Below are positions 52,207 through 62,053 of a stretch of DNA of 64,000 nt, piece by piece (the stretch's first letter is position 1; every line of letters starts with the position of its first letter). The DNA comes from Ensifer sp. WSM1721 (GTDB lineage: Bacteria; Pseudomonadota; Alphaproteobacteria; Rhizobiales; Rhizobiaceae), in NCBI RefSeq assembly GCF_000513895.2, contig NZ_CP165782.1:186001-250000 (forward strand). The letters run 5' to 3'. The translations under genes were made by a program, and so were the position numbers. A model generated the notes under the pieces. The model searched no databases, had not been told where the DNA came from, and saw only the letters and a list, made by a program, of their open reading frames with translations.

Positions 52207-53010
52207 TCACCGTCCACCGTGGCGATCGATTGCCCTGTCGAACCACCAATTGATAAGGGGTCTTATCGCGGGTCCGAAACGGCCAAGCAGGTACAAAGTA
52301 GGCCCGAAGTAGATTTCGAACCGCCGGCGTTCGATGCCTCTTACGATCTTCCGGGCGACCGCCTCGGCCGTCCAGGGGCGAACCGCTCCCATCACGACAC
52401 TCGCCTCCCGCGGCCGCGAGGCGAGCTCGCGCTCGAACTGCGGCGTCTCGGTGTCGGGCGGGAAGCAGACGGAGACGCTGACATTGTGGCGACGCGCCTC
52501 GCTGCGGAGCGCCTGGGCAAAGCCGTGCAGCGCGAACTTCGACGCGCAATAAGCCGTATAGCCGTAGATGCCGATCAGGGCGGCGCCGGAGGAGATCATC
52601 ATGATGTGGCCTTCGCGCCGCCGCATCATGTCCGGATAGACGGCGCGAACTGCATGAACCGTGCCGGAGAAGTTCGTTTCGATCTGGCGATGGAAGGCCG
52701 CGCTCTGCAATGTCTCGAAAGGGCCGGGCTCGACGACGCCCGCCGCCGTGACGAGAATGTCGCAGGGGCCGAGCGCATCCACGCAACGGGAGATCGCGGC
52801 ACCGATCTCATCCCCCTTGGAGACGTCGGCGGGCTCGATGCGGATATCTTCGGCCTTCACGCCGTATTTCGATGTCAGCTTCTGCGCCGCCGCTTGCAGG
52901 AGATCGCGAGAGCGGGCGATTAGCGAGAGACGCGCGCCGCGGGCGCCGTAGATCGATGCGAGTGCCAGGCCAATGCCGCTGGAGCCTCCGGTGATGATCA
53001 CATGTGTCAT
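52207..53010 (-). CDS. rkpH: Short-chain dehydrogenase/reductase RkpH
   Basis: A 267-residue SDR enzyme. The dinucleotide motif is VIITGGSSGIGLALA at the start, NAG-like VTAAGVVEPG follows, and the catalytic Ser and Tyr-x-x-x-Lys are in MISSGAALIGIYGYTAYCASKF (cut as MISSGAALIG and YTAYCASKF) near residues 145-163. A hydrophobic C-terminal stretch (LYLLGRFGPAIRPLINWWF) could associate with the membrane. In the rkp-1 region it acts with RkpA and RkpG on a lipid intermediate, probably reducing a 3-keto product, like 3-ketodihydrosphingosine reductases. It lies 110 bases after rkpG. Confidence 0.9.
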   Translation of the reverse strand: MTHVIITGGSSGIGLALASIYGARGARLSLIARSRDLLQAAAQKLTSKYGVKAEDIRIEPADVSKGDEIGAAISRCVDALGPCDILVTAAGVVEPGPFETLQSAAFHRQIETNFSGTVHAVRAVYPDMMRRREGHIMMISSGAALIGIYGYTAYCASKFALHGFAQALRSEARRHNVSVSVCFPPDTETPQFERELASRPREASVVMGAVRPWTAEAVARKIVRGIERRRFEIYFGPTLYLLGRFGPAIRPLINWWFDRAIDRHGGR

Positions 53011-53071
53011 GTAGAGAACCCGCTTGCGGCGCTGTAATGTTATCGGCAGGTGACGCTTTTGACCACTATGT

Positions 53072-53124
53072 TAGAGGCGGGATGCGGGCGCAAAACCGCG
53101 CACACCTTTCCTCATCCGCTCTAG
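53072..53124. repeat. Rhizobial intergenic palindrome at the rkpG 3' end
   Basis: Imperfect arms TAGAGGCGGGATG (53072-53084) and CATCCGCTCTA (53113-53123) enclose the core AAAACCGCGCACACCTTTCC seen also at 12896. On the minus strand its right arm supplies the TAG stop of rkpG (53121-53123). It lies between rkpG and rkpH within the operon, so it may modify the transcript rather than end it. Confidence 0.7.
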
Positions 53125-54536
53125 CGCGCCGAGAGCGCTTTCAGCGTCTTTTCGATATCGACGCCGCCGAGGCCGAAATTGCGTTCCGTGAGCTCCTTCA
53201 GCCGCTCGGCGGTCAGCATCACGGTGCGGCGGATCTGCTCCTCCGTATGGTCTGAGGTGATGAAGAAGCGCAAACGTGCCTGTCCTTCCGGCACCGCCGG
53301 GTGAATAATGGGCAGCACGTTGATGCCGGCCGCCAGCAGGTCGTTGGAGAGCTGAACGGCGCGCAGTGAATCCCCGACGATAACCGGCACGACCGAGAAG
53401 CCGCCACTAAGCCCCGTGTCGAGGCCGGCTTCCTTGGCGAGCCTCAGGAAGAGGCTGCCGTTGCGTCTCAGCGCCGCCGTGCGCTCCGGTTCCCTTTCGA
53501 GGATATCGAGGCTGGCGACGGCGGATGCCGCAAGCACCGGCGCGAGGCCGACACTGTAGACGAAACCGCCGGCCGACGCCTTGAGCACGGCCGCCAGCGC
53601 CTCGCTGCCGGCAATGTAGCCGCCACAACTCGACGTGGTCTTCGAGAGTGTCCCCATCCAGATGTCGACCTCGTGCGGATCGACGCCGAAATGTTCGGCA
53701 AGGCCTTTGCCGCGCCGCCCAAGGACGCCGAGCGAGTGGGCCTCGTCGACCATGAGCCAGAAGCCGTATTCGGCCTTGAGCTTCAGCAGCGCGGGCAGGT
53801 TGGCGGTGTCGCCGTCCATCGAATAGATGCCCTCGACGATCACCATGATATAGCGATAGTCGCCGGCAACCGTGCGCAGCACATGTTCGAGATCGGCGGT
53901 GTCATTGTGCTTGAACAGGCGCCGTGTAGCGCCCGAGAGCTTGATACCGGCGAGCGCGCTGTTGTGGATGAATTCGTCGTGGATGACGAGGTCCTTCGGG
54001 CCCATCAGGCAGCCGATGGCAGCGACGTTGGTCAGATACCCGCTGACGAAGCAGACTGCCGCGTCGACGCCATAGAAGCGCGCGATTTTTTCCTCGAGCT
54101 CCACATGCTGCGGCCGCTCGCCGGCGACCAGCCGGCTCGCCGAGGCGGAGATTCCGAAATTGCCGATCGTCTCCTGCGCCCGGTCGAGGACATGGGCATG
54201 CTTGTTCAGCCCGAGATAGTCGTAGGAAGCGAAATTGATCAGCTTACGGCCGTCGATCATCGTCGTTGCGCCGGCTGCTGTCTGATGCGGCCGGTAAAAG
54301 GGATTGGCGATGCCGAACTGCTCGCTCACCAGCTTCTGCGCCTGCACCTGCTTGTATTCCGGCAGGTCTTCGAAGCGGGCCTGCTGGCGACGTGGCGCTG
54401 GCGGCAACTCCCGTTCCGAGCGCGCCATCCGGTTACGCTCGGACGATTGATGCGTGTTCCTCATCCTGTCCAGCAAGCTCTCCTTGAGGCTGCTGTTCAT
54501 CTTGGAGAAGGTCTGGCCGTTTCCGTCGCTGCTCAT
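53121..54536 (-). CDS. rkpG: PLP-dependent acyl-CoA/ACP condensing enzyme RkpG (AOS family)
   Basis: A 471-residue alpha-oxoamine synthase. A 60-residue charged N-terminal extension precedes the core (INFASYDYLGLNKHAHV). The cofactor Asp is in LMVDEAHSLGVLGRRGKG, and the lysine in MGTLSKTTSSCGGYIAGSEA near residue 290. The family condenses an amino acid with an acyl thioester, as in serine palmitoyltransferase or KBL/BioF. It overlaps the end of rkpA by four bases, so it would accept the acyl chain built by RkpA. The ketone formed is a plausible substrate for RkpH; that order of action is inference. Confidence 0.92.
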   Translation of the reverse strand: MSSDGNGQTFSKMNSSLKESLLDRMRNTHQSSERNRMARSERELPPAPRRQQARFEDLPEYKQVQAQKLVSEQFGIANPFYRPHQTAAGATTMIDGRKLINFASYDYLGLNKHAHVLDRAQETIGNFGISASASRLVAGERPQHVELEEKIARFYGVDAAVCFVSGYLTNVAAIGCLMGPKDLVIHDEFIHNSALAGIKLSGATRRLFKHNDTADLEHVLRTVAGDYRYIMVIVEGIYSMDGDTANLPALLKLKAEYGFWLMVDEAHSLGVLGRRGKGLAEHFGVDPHEVDIWMGTLSKTTSSCGGYIAGSEALAAVLKASAGGFVYSVGLAPVLAASAVASLDILEREPERTAALRRNGSLFLRLAKEAGLDTGLSGGFSVVPVIVGDSLRAVQLSNDLLAAGINVLPIIHPAVPEGQARLRFFITSDHTEEQIRRTVMLTAERLKELTERNFGLGGVDIEKTLKALSAR

Positions 54537-57500
54537 TGGCTCAGTGCTTTTTCCTTGACCGCCCCGGCATGACGCTGCGCAAGTTCGGTGACGAGCTTGT
54601 CGTCGCCAGACTCGGCGTCTTCGTTCTGGTCGCGTTTGCTGACTTTCTCGTAGAGCTTGCGCGCAACATCGCCCACGGTCGTATTGTCGGCGACGCCGCT
54701 CAACGGCATGTCGAAGCCCGTATTCTGCTGGAAGCTCATGCCGAGTTCCACCGCCATCAGGCTGTCGAGGCCGATCTCCTTCAATATCTTGCCGCGCGTC
54801 ACTGTATCCTTCGACACGCGGAGGATCGCGGCGATCTCACCGGCCACGAGGTCAAACAGGATCTCCTCCGCCTCCTGCGGCGACTTGCCTTCGACCATCG
54901 CGACGAGATCCATCTTCGTGCCCTCGGCGCTCGAAGCATGCTGGTCGGCGCTCCGCAGGATTACCTCGAAGAGAGCGTTGCGGGCGACCGGCAGGTTGCG
55001 CGCGGCAGTCCAGTCGATCTCCGAAATCATCACGACCGCGGCATCGACCGTGCCCGGATCGGCGGCGATATGGCTCTCGACCATGTCGAGCGCGACTTGC
55101 GCCTTCAACGCCGTCTTGCCGATACGCTTGGAGAGCAGGTCGTTCACGTCGGCGTTCTGGGTCAGGTAGCCGGCGTCGGCGATCGCGCCGAAGCCGACGG
55201 CCAGCCCCGCCAGGCCTTCTTCGCGTCGTGCGCGAGCAAGGCCTTCGAGATAGCCGTTAGCGGCGACGTAGTTCGCCTGTCCGGGATTGCCGACCATCGT
55301 CGTTGCCGACGAGAACAGGATGAAGTTGTCGAGCTCATCGCCGCGGGTGAGGCGATCGAGGATTGCCGCGCCCTTGGCCTTCGTGTCGATAACCGGCCGG
55401 TTGCGCTCGCGGTTGAGATTGCTGATCAGCGCATCGTCGAGCACCATTGCCGCGTGGACGACGGAGCGGAGCGGCGCTTCACGCCGCAGCGTTGTGAGAA
55501 GCGTATCCACGGCTGCGGCATCGGTGATATCGCAGGCATGCAGCGATGCGGAGACGCCGGCCTTCTGCCACCGTTCGATTGCTGCACCCGTTTCCGCATC
55601 CGGTTGGCCGCGGCGGGAGCAGAGTACGATTCGCCGCGCACCTTTTTCGACGAGCCAGTTGGCCGCCGCCAGACCGAAGCCGCCGATACCGCCGACGACG
55701 AGGTGGATGCCGTCCGCATCGACCTTCATGCTCTTGCTTCGTTTCGCCGTCACCTCGTGCTTGCCGGCCGTGGGCGGCAGGACGACGATCTTGCCGATGT
55801 GACCGGCATTCTGCATCAGCCGGAAGGCATTGCCGATTTCATCGAAATCGAAGGCGCGATAGGGCAGCGGCGTAAGCCGGCCCTGCTCGAAGAGCGCCCC
55901 GATTTCCGTAAAGATGCGTCTGGTCAGCTCCGGCGCATTGACGAGAAGCTGGTCGGCGTCGATGCCGAAATAGCTGACGTTGCGGCGGAACGGCCTGAGC
56001 CCGATCTTGCTGTCGGCATAGTAGTCGCGCTTGCCGAGTTCCAGGAACCGGCCGAAGGGTTTGACGAGGGCCAGGCTCTGCTCCATCGCCTCGGCGAAGA
56101 GCGAGTTGAGCACGAGGTCGACGCCTTCGCCGCCGGTGACCGCGCGGACGTCGTTGACGAAGCCGAGCGAACGCGAGTCGAAGACATGATCGGCGCCGAG
56201 CATCGTCAGGAAGCGCCGCTTTTCGCGCGTTCCGGCCGTTGCGATGACCTTGGCTCCCTTGAGCTTTGCCACCTGGAGCGCGGCGAGGCCGACGCCGCCG
56301 GCGGCACCGTGGATCAGGATCGTCTCGCCTGCCTGGATGCGGCCGAGCTCGACCATCGCGTAATAGGCCGTCAGGAAGGCGACCGGCACGGTCGCGGCGG
56401 CGACGGGATCCATCGTGCGCGGCAGCTTGGCAATGCCGGCGCGGGCAACGACCGCGTGCGTCGAGAAGGCGGAGGAGGCGATCGCCATGACCGCGTCGCC
56501 GACGGCAAGGTCGTCGACCCCTTCGCCGACCGCGACCACGTGACCGGAAAGCTCCATGCCGATCGTCGCGCCGGCAAAACCATCTTCCAGCGCTTCCTCG
56601 GGGAGCAGGCCCATCGCCCACATGACGTCGCGGAAGTTCAAGCCCGTCGCAGCAACGGCGACGACGACTTCGCCCGGTCCGGCCTCCGGCACCGTGCTTT
56701 CTTCCCAGGCGATGCTTGCGACCTGCGAGCTAACCCGCTGGCGAATGGTCGCCGCTGCAAAACTGTTCGTCTTGCCCGCGGTCCTGTTCGCCGCGCCGGG
56801 GACAGCGCGAATTTCTGAAAGCAGCCCGGCTGCCCGATCGAGCAGCCATTCGCGGTTCGGCCCCGACACCGTCAACAGGGGGAGCGCCGAGGAAAGCATA
56901 TCCGCGTGGGTGAAGTCCGCGTGATTGGAGACGTCGAGCGCATGAACGTCGAGGAAGTCGTATTCGTTCTGCAGAACGCGGACGAATGTCCACAAGCCCG
57001 CATTGATCCCCGAGCTTGCCGATCCGGAGACCGGCGCGCCACCGGGCGCGACGAGCACGAGGCGCGGACGGTCGTCGCCGGTTGCTTCGGCGTCTGCCTG
57101 ATGCTGCCTCAACGCCTCCGCGAAGGCGCTCAGTGCCAGCACGCGCGTTTGCAGCAGCGCGGAATCATCCGCGCCAACGCGGTCCGCCGGAGACACGAAA
57201 ATCGCTCGCACCGGTCGCTCGCCAAGCGCCTCGAGGGCGGTGCGGAGCGTTGCGACATCAGCGGCCATATCGCCGGTCATGGCAACGGGCATTGCATGCG
57301 TATCGACCGGCAGCGGCTCTTTCCGGGCGTTTGCAGTGTCGATCAGCAGATAGGAGGCCGCGGCAATCCGGTTCGCCTCGGCGCCTGCACTTGCCGCCAC
57401 CGCTGCGCCGCGCGCCTCGATGAGGATGGTGCTGCCATGCGGGCACTCGCGGTCGGTGACGGCGACGTCGCTGAGGTCGAGATCCGTGAGGCATTTCTGC

Positions 57501-60500
57501 CAGTGCGGCACGGCCGCGATCTTGCCGATCGGGAACTCCGCCGTCTGGCTGCGCGAAAACCATCCATCCGAGAGACCCAAGGCGAAGTCACCGAAGATCG
57601 ACGGCGCGCTGACCGATGCGACAAGGGCTCCGTTTTCCCTGAGCGTGGATCGCAAGGCGGTGCGGACGCCGCTGTCCTCTTCGATCAGCTGGTAGAGATT
57701 GTCCGAAGCGCTGACGGCGAGATCGAAAGGCGCGATCGCAGCGAACTCGCTCTTCTTGAGGATGCGCACATGCGCGTCCTCCTCGAAGGCGATCTCGAGG
57801 TTGCGCTGGGCGTTGTCCCGCGGTTCGACGACGGTGAGCGTCGCCCCGTGTCTGGCCGCGAGCTCGGCGAGCCGCCGCGTGAAGCCGGCGGAGACGCTGG
57901 CGAATTCCACGATGCGCAAGCGGGCGCCTTCGGACTGCGAAGCGAGTGCCCGTTCGACGGCAGCGAGAACCTCGTCCATGCGCGAGCGGCTGGCCACCGA
58001 ATGCACGGCCTGATGATCGAGCGTCGCCTCGCTCATGAAACCGGCGCTGAAGGACGGCGAGGCATCGCTTTCTGCGGTGGAGGCGAAGAGCTTGTCGAGC
58101 CGGCTGAGCGCTTCCGCATAGGCATTGTTGATGAGCACCGCTTCCACGGAGCGGTCGGGGCGATCGCCATAGAGTTCGCCGAGAATTTCCGGCACGGTCG
58201 GCAGCGCGAATTCCGGCGCGATTTTCCAGGTGCCGTCCTGATGCTCGCAAAGCCCCGCGTCCTCGAGCGCATAGAGACAGCTCATGAGGAAGCATTGGAA
58301 AGCGAAATCGCCGGGCAGCGCATGGCTTTGGATCGTGGTCTTTCCTCTGCCGAGCTTCAGGGCGATTTCCTGGCAGGCGCGGTAAATGGCGGCATTGAAG
58401 AGCAGCGTCGCATTGTCGGGACCGTCCTCGCGGGCAGTCTGATGCGTCAATTGCGCAGGGATGGCCGCTAAAGTCCTCCCGCCGGGCAAAGCCACGTCCG
58501 AGAGCGTCGTCTCATAGTGGAAGGAAAGCCCGTCCAGCGTCTTGTGCTTGCGCAAATAGGTGCGGCGGAAGCGGCAATCGTCGAAATGGGCGATCGGCGC
58601 GCCGGCCGCATCGAAGAAGTGGAATCTTGCCTTGATCGAATTGGTGCTGACGCGCTCGATCTCGATCAGGGCACGGGCAATCGGCCGGCCGGCGTTGACG
58701 ATGCGTACCGAGCCGAAGCGCACCGGGATGTAGGGCGCGCCGCCCCGGTCGCCGCTGAAGCGGTCGAAGAGGGCGACCAATCCATGGAACGTCGCGTCGA
58801 CCGAGATCGGATGAAGGGCATAGGTGACAAAGGGATGTCCCGCCGCCTCCGGTGCTTTCAGCTCGACATCGATGAACCGGTCTCCATAGGCCACGGCTCG
58901 CGACAGAAGCTGGAAATGCGGGCCGTAATCCAGCCCGAACTGTTTCGCCGTTTCATAGGCCTTCGATGCCGTGACGACCGCGGTTTTCGCCATGCCGGTG
59001 AAGGAGGGAGAATTTTCGTTCGTTCCCGGCGTGGGCTTGCGGCATCGGGCGACTGCATGGACCGTCCAATCGTCTTCCGAGAGACGCTCGCGCGACCGGA
59101 TCTCGACGTCACCGGTCTCCGGCGACAGGGTGGTCGAGACCTCCATGATGCGACTGTCGCTGAGTTCCAGGTGCCGTACAATCTCCAGATTGGTGATCTC
59201 GATCTCGTCGCTGCCGTAATATTGCTGCGCCGCCGAGACCGCCACCTCGATGAAACCGCTGCCGGGAAGGATCGCCTTGCCGTCGACGACGTGCTCCGCG
59301 AGATCCGGGAAGAGATGCGCGTCGACGTGGTTCTTCCAGCTTCCGGAATTGGGATCGCTGCGCCAGCCACTGAGACGGTAGGGCTTGCCGGAGCGTCCGA
59401 AGAGGTCGGTCGCATCGGTCGTGGCAGTCGGGCGCAGTTCAACCGGCTCGAAGGGCAGGCTCGGCAACGTGATGAACGCGTTGCGCTTGCCGTAGACGCG
59501 CGGCCGGTCGACTGCCGCGCCATGCGCAACGGCACGCGCCATCGATGCCGAGATCGGGTCATGGCCGTTTGCTCCGGCGTCGCGAAGCAGCGTCGGTACG
59601 ATGCTCGCCGGCACCGCCGCCTGCTTGATGGTCTCCTTGACATAGGATGCCAGGATCGGCCGCGGAGAGATTTCGATGAAGAGCCGACAGCCGAGTTCGA
59701 GCGCCGCTTCGGCGGCGGCTTGGAAGCGCACCGGCTCGCGAACGTTTTTCCACCAGTAGTCCGGATCGAGTTCGGTCCCGTCGAGCGCGGAGCCGGTGAC
59801 TGTCGAGAGGTAGGTCAGCTCAGCGTGACGCGGGGCGATATCGGGAATATCGGCGAGAAACGCCTGTTTCGCCTGGTCGATGATCGGATGGTGGAACGGA
59901 TAGTTGATGTCGAGAATCTGTACCGGGATCTTCGCCTTGCGGGCCGCGTCGCGAAACGCGGAAATCTCGTGTGCCGGCCCGGAAATCGTTACCGAGTTAT
60001 GTGCATTGACTGCTGCGACGCAGAGCTCGTTGAGGCCGCGCGCCTTGGCGAAAGCGTCGGCCGCTTCCTCGCCGAGCATGACGGCGGCCATCGTGCCCTG
60101 GCCGGCGAGGAGATCCTGGTGCAGGGAACGCTTCGCAACGATCGACACGGCGTCGACCAACGAAAGCGCGCCAGCCGCGTAAGCCGCGGCGATCTCGCCG
60201 ACCGAGTGGCCGAAGACGGCGGTCGGCTTGATGCCCATGGCGACGATCGAGTCCGAGAGCGCGGCCTGGATCGCGAAGAGCAGCGGCTGGGCGACCTTCG
60301 TGTCGGCAAGCTTTCGTTCCAGCTCCGGATCGGTCAAGAGGTCGGTGAGAGCGATGTCCGAATGGAACTTGAAGAGGGCGCTGACCGAGGTGAAGGACTG
60401 ACGGAAGTGCAGGTTCTCCCGGAACGCCTCGACGCCCATGCCGGCCCATTGCGAGCCGTTTCCAGAGAAGACGAAGGCGACCTTTGCGTCCTTCACGGCT

Positions 60501-62053
60501 GCTTCGCCGATCTCGCCGATATCGGAACCGGGCTTTTCGAGGTGGCTCGCGATGGCCCTGACGATATCCTCGGGATGATCGCTGCGCGCTACGAAACGAT
60601 GGCGCATATGCGTCCGGTTGGCGCCCGAGGCGGCGATGATCGCGCGCGTCTCGTCCCTGGAGGCGCCCTGAAAGGCGGCCTTGTAGTCCTTGAGCAGGTT
60701 CTCCAGGCTCGACGCCGTATGAGCGCTTGCGAGGAATACATGGCCTGCCGGCGAGGCCGCACCCTTTTCCTGCTGTGCCGGATCCGGATCGCTGATGACG
60801 ACGTGCGCGTTCGCACCGCCGAAGCCGAAGGAATTGATGCCGGCGAGCCGGGCGCGCTTGCCTTTCAGGAGCTCGATCGGATTGGCCGTGACGCGGACAT
60901 TGAGGCCTTCGAAATCGATGTGCTCGTTCGGCGTATCGAAATGCAGCGATGCCGGCAGATAGTTGTTCTCGAGCGCCAGGACGGCCTTCAGCATTCCGAA
61001 TAGGCCGGATGCGGGCTCCGTGTGGCCGATATTCGATTTGATCGAGCCGATCGGTACCGGAGCCCTGCGCTTGGCGCCGATCACCGTGCCGATGGACCAT
61101 ACCTCCGCCGGGTCGCCGACTTTGGTGCCGGTGCCGTGACCTTCGATGAAGGCCACCTGATTGGCGTCGATGCCGTTGCCTTCGTAGATCGCCTTGAGCA
61201 GATTGGCCTGAGCCTCGCGCGAGGGCAGCGAGATGCCGTTGGTGCGGCCGGCCGAATTGACGCCGGAGGCGACGATGCGGGCATAGCTGCGGTCGCCCTC
61301 GCGGCGCGCCCGCTCCGTGCGGCGCAGGACGAAGACGACGCCGCCCTCGGCGCGCACATAGCCGGCGCCGTCGTTGTCATAGGCGCGGCAGAGCCCTTCG
61401 GGCGAAAGCATGCGCGCCTGGGCGAAGCCGACGAAGGGAAGCGGATGGGCAAGGATGTTCACCCCGCCGACGATCGCGGTATCGATCTCACCGGCGTTGA
61501 GCGCCCGCATCGCCTGGTCGAGGGCGACGAGCGAGGAGGAGCAAGCGGTGTCGACGGTCATGCTCGGGCCGCTCAGCCCGAAAACATGGGAAATGCGGTT
61601 GGAGACGATCGAGAGCGTGTTGCCCGTCATAAAGTAGGGGCCAGCGGCAGCCGGGTCTTCGACCGTCAGGTTGGCGTGGTCGAGGCTCGATGCACCGACA
61701 TAGACACCGACGTTCTCGCCGTGCAGTGATACCACCGAGATATTGGCATCTTCGAGCGCACGCCAGGCCAGCTGCAGAAGGACGCGCTGCTGCGGGTCCA
61801 TATACATGGCCTCGCGCTGCGACATGCCGAAGACGGCAGGGTCGAAGTCGTAAATCTCTTCGAGAACGCCGGCGGCAAACGAATAGGTCTTGCCCTGCGT
61901 GCCCATCGCCGGGTGCCAGAATCGCGCCAGATCCCAGCGGTCCGAGGGGACGCGGGACACGGTGCACTTGCCCTGACGAAGAATTTTGAACAGCGCCTGA
62001 GGAGATGTCGCTCCGGGGGCAAGGCATGCACGCCCTATGATTTCAACCGTCAT
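54533..62053 (-). CDS. rkpA: RkpA multidomain type I fatty acid/polyketide-like synthase
   Basis: A 2506-residue megasynthase. The domain order is ketosynthase (1-430; VDTACSSSLVALD with the active Cys near 171 and EGHGTGT), acyltransferase (530-820; FGHSVGEIAAAYA near 616), dehydratase (900-1180; HVVDGKAILPG), a degenerate methyltransferase-like segment (1310-1450), enoylreductase (1740-2070; HGAAGGVGLAALQVA), ketoreductase (2090-2290; VVGGIGGFGLAAANWL) and acyl carrier (EIGLDSLMAVEL near 2429). It should make a saturated acyl chain used as a capsule lipid. The ATG at 62053 (MTVEIIGRA) is preferred over a TTG at 62110. The S. meliloti locus was first described as six ORFs, rkpA-F; here it is one frame. 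Confidence 0.95.
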   Translation of the reverse strand: MTVEIIGRACLAPGATSPQALFKILRQGKCTVSRVPSDRWDLARFWHPAMGTQGKTYSFAAGVLEEIYDFDPAVFGMSQREAMYMDPQQRVLLQLAWRALEDANISVVSLHGENVGVYVGASSLDHANLTVEDPAAAGPYFMTGNTLSIVSNRISHVFGLSGPSMTVDTACSSSLVALDQAMRALNAGEIDTAIVGGVNILAHPLPFVGFAQARMLSPEGLCRAYDNDGAGYVRAEGGVVFVLRRTERARREGDRSYARIVASGVNSAGRTNGISLPSREAQANLLKAIYEGNGIDANQVAFIEGHGTGTKVGDPAEVWSIGTVIGAKRRAPVPIGSIKSNIGHTEPASGLFGMLKAVLALENNYLPASLHFDTPNEHIDFEGLNVRVTANPIELLKGKRARLAGINSFGFGGANAHVVISDPDPAQQEKGAASPAGHVFLASAHTASSLENLLKDYKAAFQGASRDETRAIIAASGANRTHMRHRFVARSDHPEDIVRAIASHLEKPGSDIGEIGEAAVKDAKVAFVFSGNGSQWAGMGVEAFRENLHFRQSFTSVSALFKFHSDIALTDLLTDPELERKLADTKVAQPLLFAIQAALSDSIVAMGIKPTAVFGHSVGEIAAAYAAGALSLVDAVSIVAKRSLHQDLLAGQGTMAAVMLGEEAADAFAKARGLNELCVAAVNAHNSVTISGPAHEISAFRDAARKAKIPVQILDINYPFHHPIIDQAKQAFLADIPDIAPRHAELTYLSTVTGSALDGTELDPDYWWKNVREPVRFQAAAEAALELGCRLFIEISPRPILASYVKETIKQAAVPASIVPTLLRDAGANGHDPISASMARAVAHGAAVDRPRVYGKRNAFITLPSLPFEPVELRPTATTDATDLFGRSGKPYRLSGWRSDPNSGSWKNHVDAHLFPDLAEHVVDGKAILPGSGFIEVAVSAAQQYYGSDEIEITNLEIVRHLELSDSRIMEVSTTLSPETGDVEIRSRERLSEDDWTVHAVARCRKPTPGTNENSPSFTGMAKTAVVTASKAYETAKQFGLDYGPHFQLLSRAVAYGDRFIDVELKAPEAAGHPFVTYALHPISVDATFHGLVALFDRFSGDRGGAPYIPVRFGSVRIVNAGRPIARALIEIERVSTNSIKARFHFFDAAGAPIAHFDDCRFRRTYLRKHKTLDGLSFHYETTLSDVALPGGRTLAAIPAQLTHQTAREDGPDNATLLFNAAIYRACQEIALKLGRGKTTIQSHALPGDFAFQCFLMSCLYALEDAGLCEHQDGTWKIAPEFALPTVPEILGELYGDRPDRSVEAVLINNAYAEALSRLDKLFASTAESDASPSFSAGFMSEATLDHQAVHSVASRSRMDEVLAAVERALASQSEGARLRIVEFASVSAGFTRRLAELAARHGATLTVVEPRDNAQRNLEIAFEEDAHVRILKKSEFAAIAPFDLAVSASDNLYQLIEEDSGVRTALRSTLRENGALVASVSAPSIFGDFALGLSDGWFSRSQTAEFPIGKIAAVPHWQKCLTDLDLSDVAVTDRECPHGSTILIEARGAAVAASAGAEANRIAAASYLLIDTANARKEPLPVDTHAMPVAMTGDMAADVATLRTALEALGERPVRAIFVSPADRVGADDSALLQTRVLALSAFAEALRQHQADAEATGDDRPRLVLVAPGGAPVSGSASSGINAGLWTFVRVLQNEYDFLDVHALDVSNHADFTHADMLSSALPLLTVSGPNREWLLDRAAGLLSEIRAVPGAANRTAGKTNSFAAATIRQRVSSQVASIAWEESTVPEAGPGEVVVAVAATGLNFRDVMWAMGLLPEEALEDGFAGATIGMELSGHVVAVGEGVDDLAVGDAVMAIASSAFSTHAVVARAGIAKLPRTMDPVAAATVPVAFLTAYYAMVELGRIQAGETILIHGAAGGVGLAALQVAKLKGAKVIATAGTREKRRFLTMLGADHVFDSRSLGFVNDVRAVTGGEGVDLVLNSLFAEAMEQSLALVKPFGRFLELGKRDYYADSKIGLRPFRRNVSYFGIDADQLLVNAPELTRRIFTEIGALFEQGRLTPLPYRAFDFDEIGNAFRLMQNAGHIGKIVVLPPTAGKHEVTAKRSKSMKVDADGIHLVVGGIGGFGLAAANWLVEKGARRIVLCSRRGQPDAETGAAIERWQKAGVSASLHACDITDAAAVDTLLTTLRREAPLRSVVHAAMVLDDALISNLNRERNRPVIDTKAKGAAILDRLTRGDELDNFILFSSATTMVGNPGQANYVAANGYLEGLARARREEGLAGLAVGFGAIADAGYLTQNADVNDLLSKRIGKTALKAQVALDMVESHIAADPGTVDAAVVMISEIDWTAARNLPVARNALFEVILRSADQHASSAEGTKMDLVAMVEGKSPQEAEEILFDLVAGEIAAILRVSKDTVTRGKILKEIGLDSLMAVELGMSFQQNTGFDMPLSGVADNTTVGDVARKLYEKVSKRDQNEDAESGDDKLVTELAQRHAGAVKEKALSQ

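Noticed and set aside
54536..56818. Long open frame (760 codons) on the plus strand inside rkpA
   Set aside because: It is the reverse shadow of rkpA in GC-rich codon usage, with no recognisable domain and no ribosome site; rkpA has all its catalytic motifs on the other strand.
58517..61003. 828-codon plus-strand frame inside rkpA
   Set aside because: Antisense shadow of the dehydratase, acyltransferase and ketosynthase coding sequence; its translation is rich in Arg, Asp and Gly without hydrophobic core pattern.
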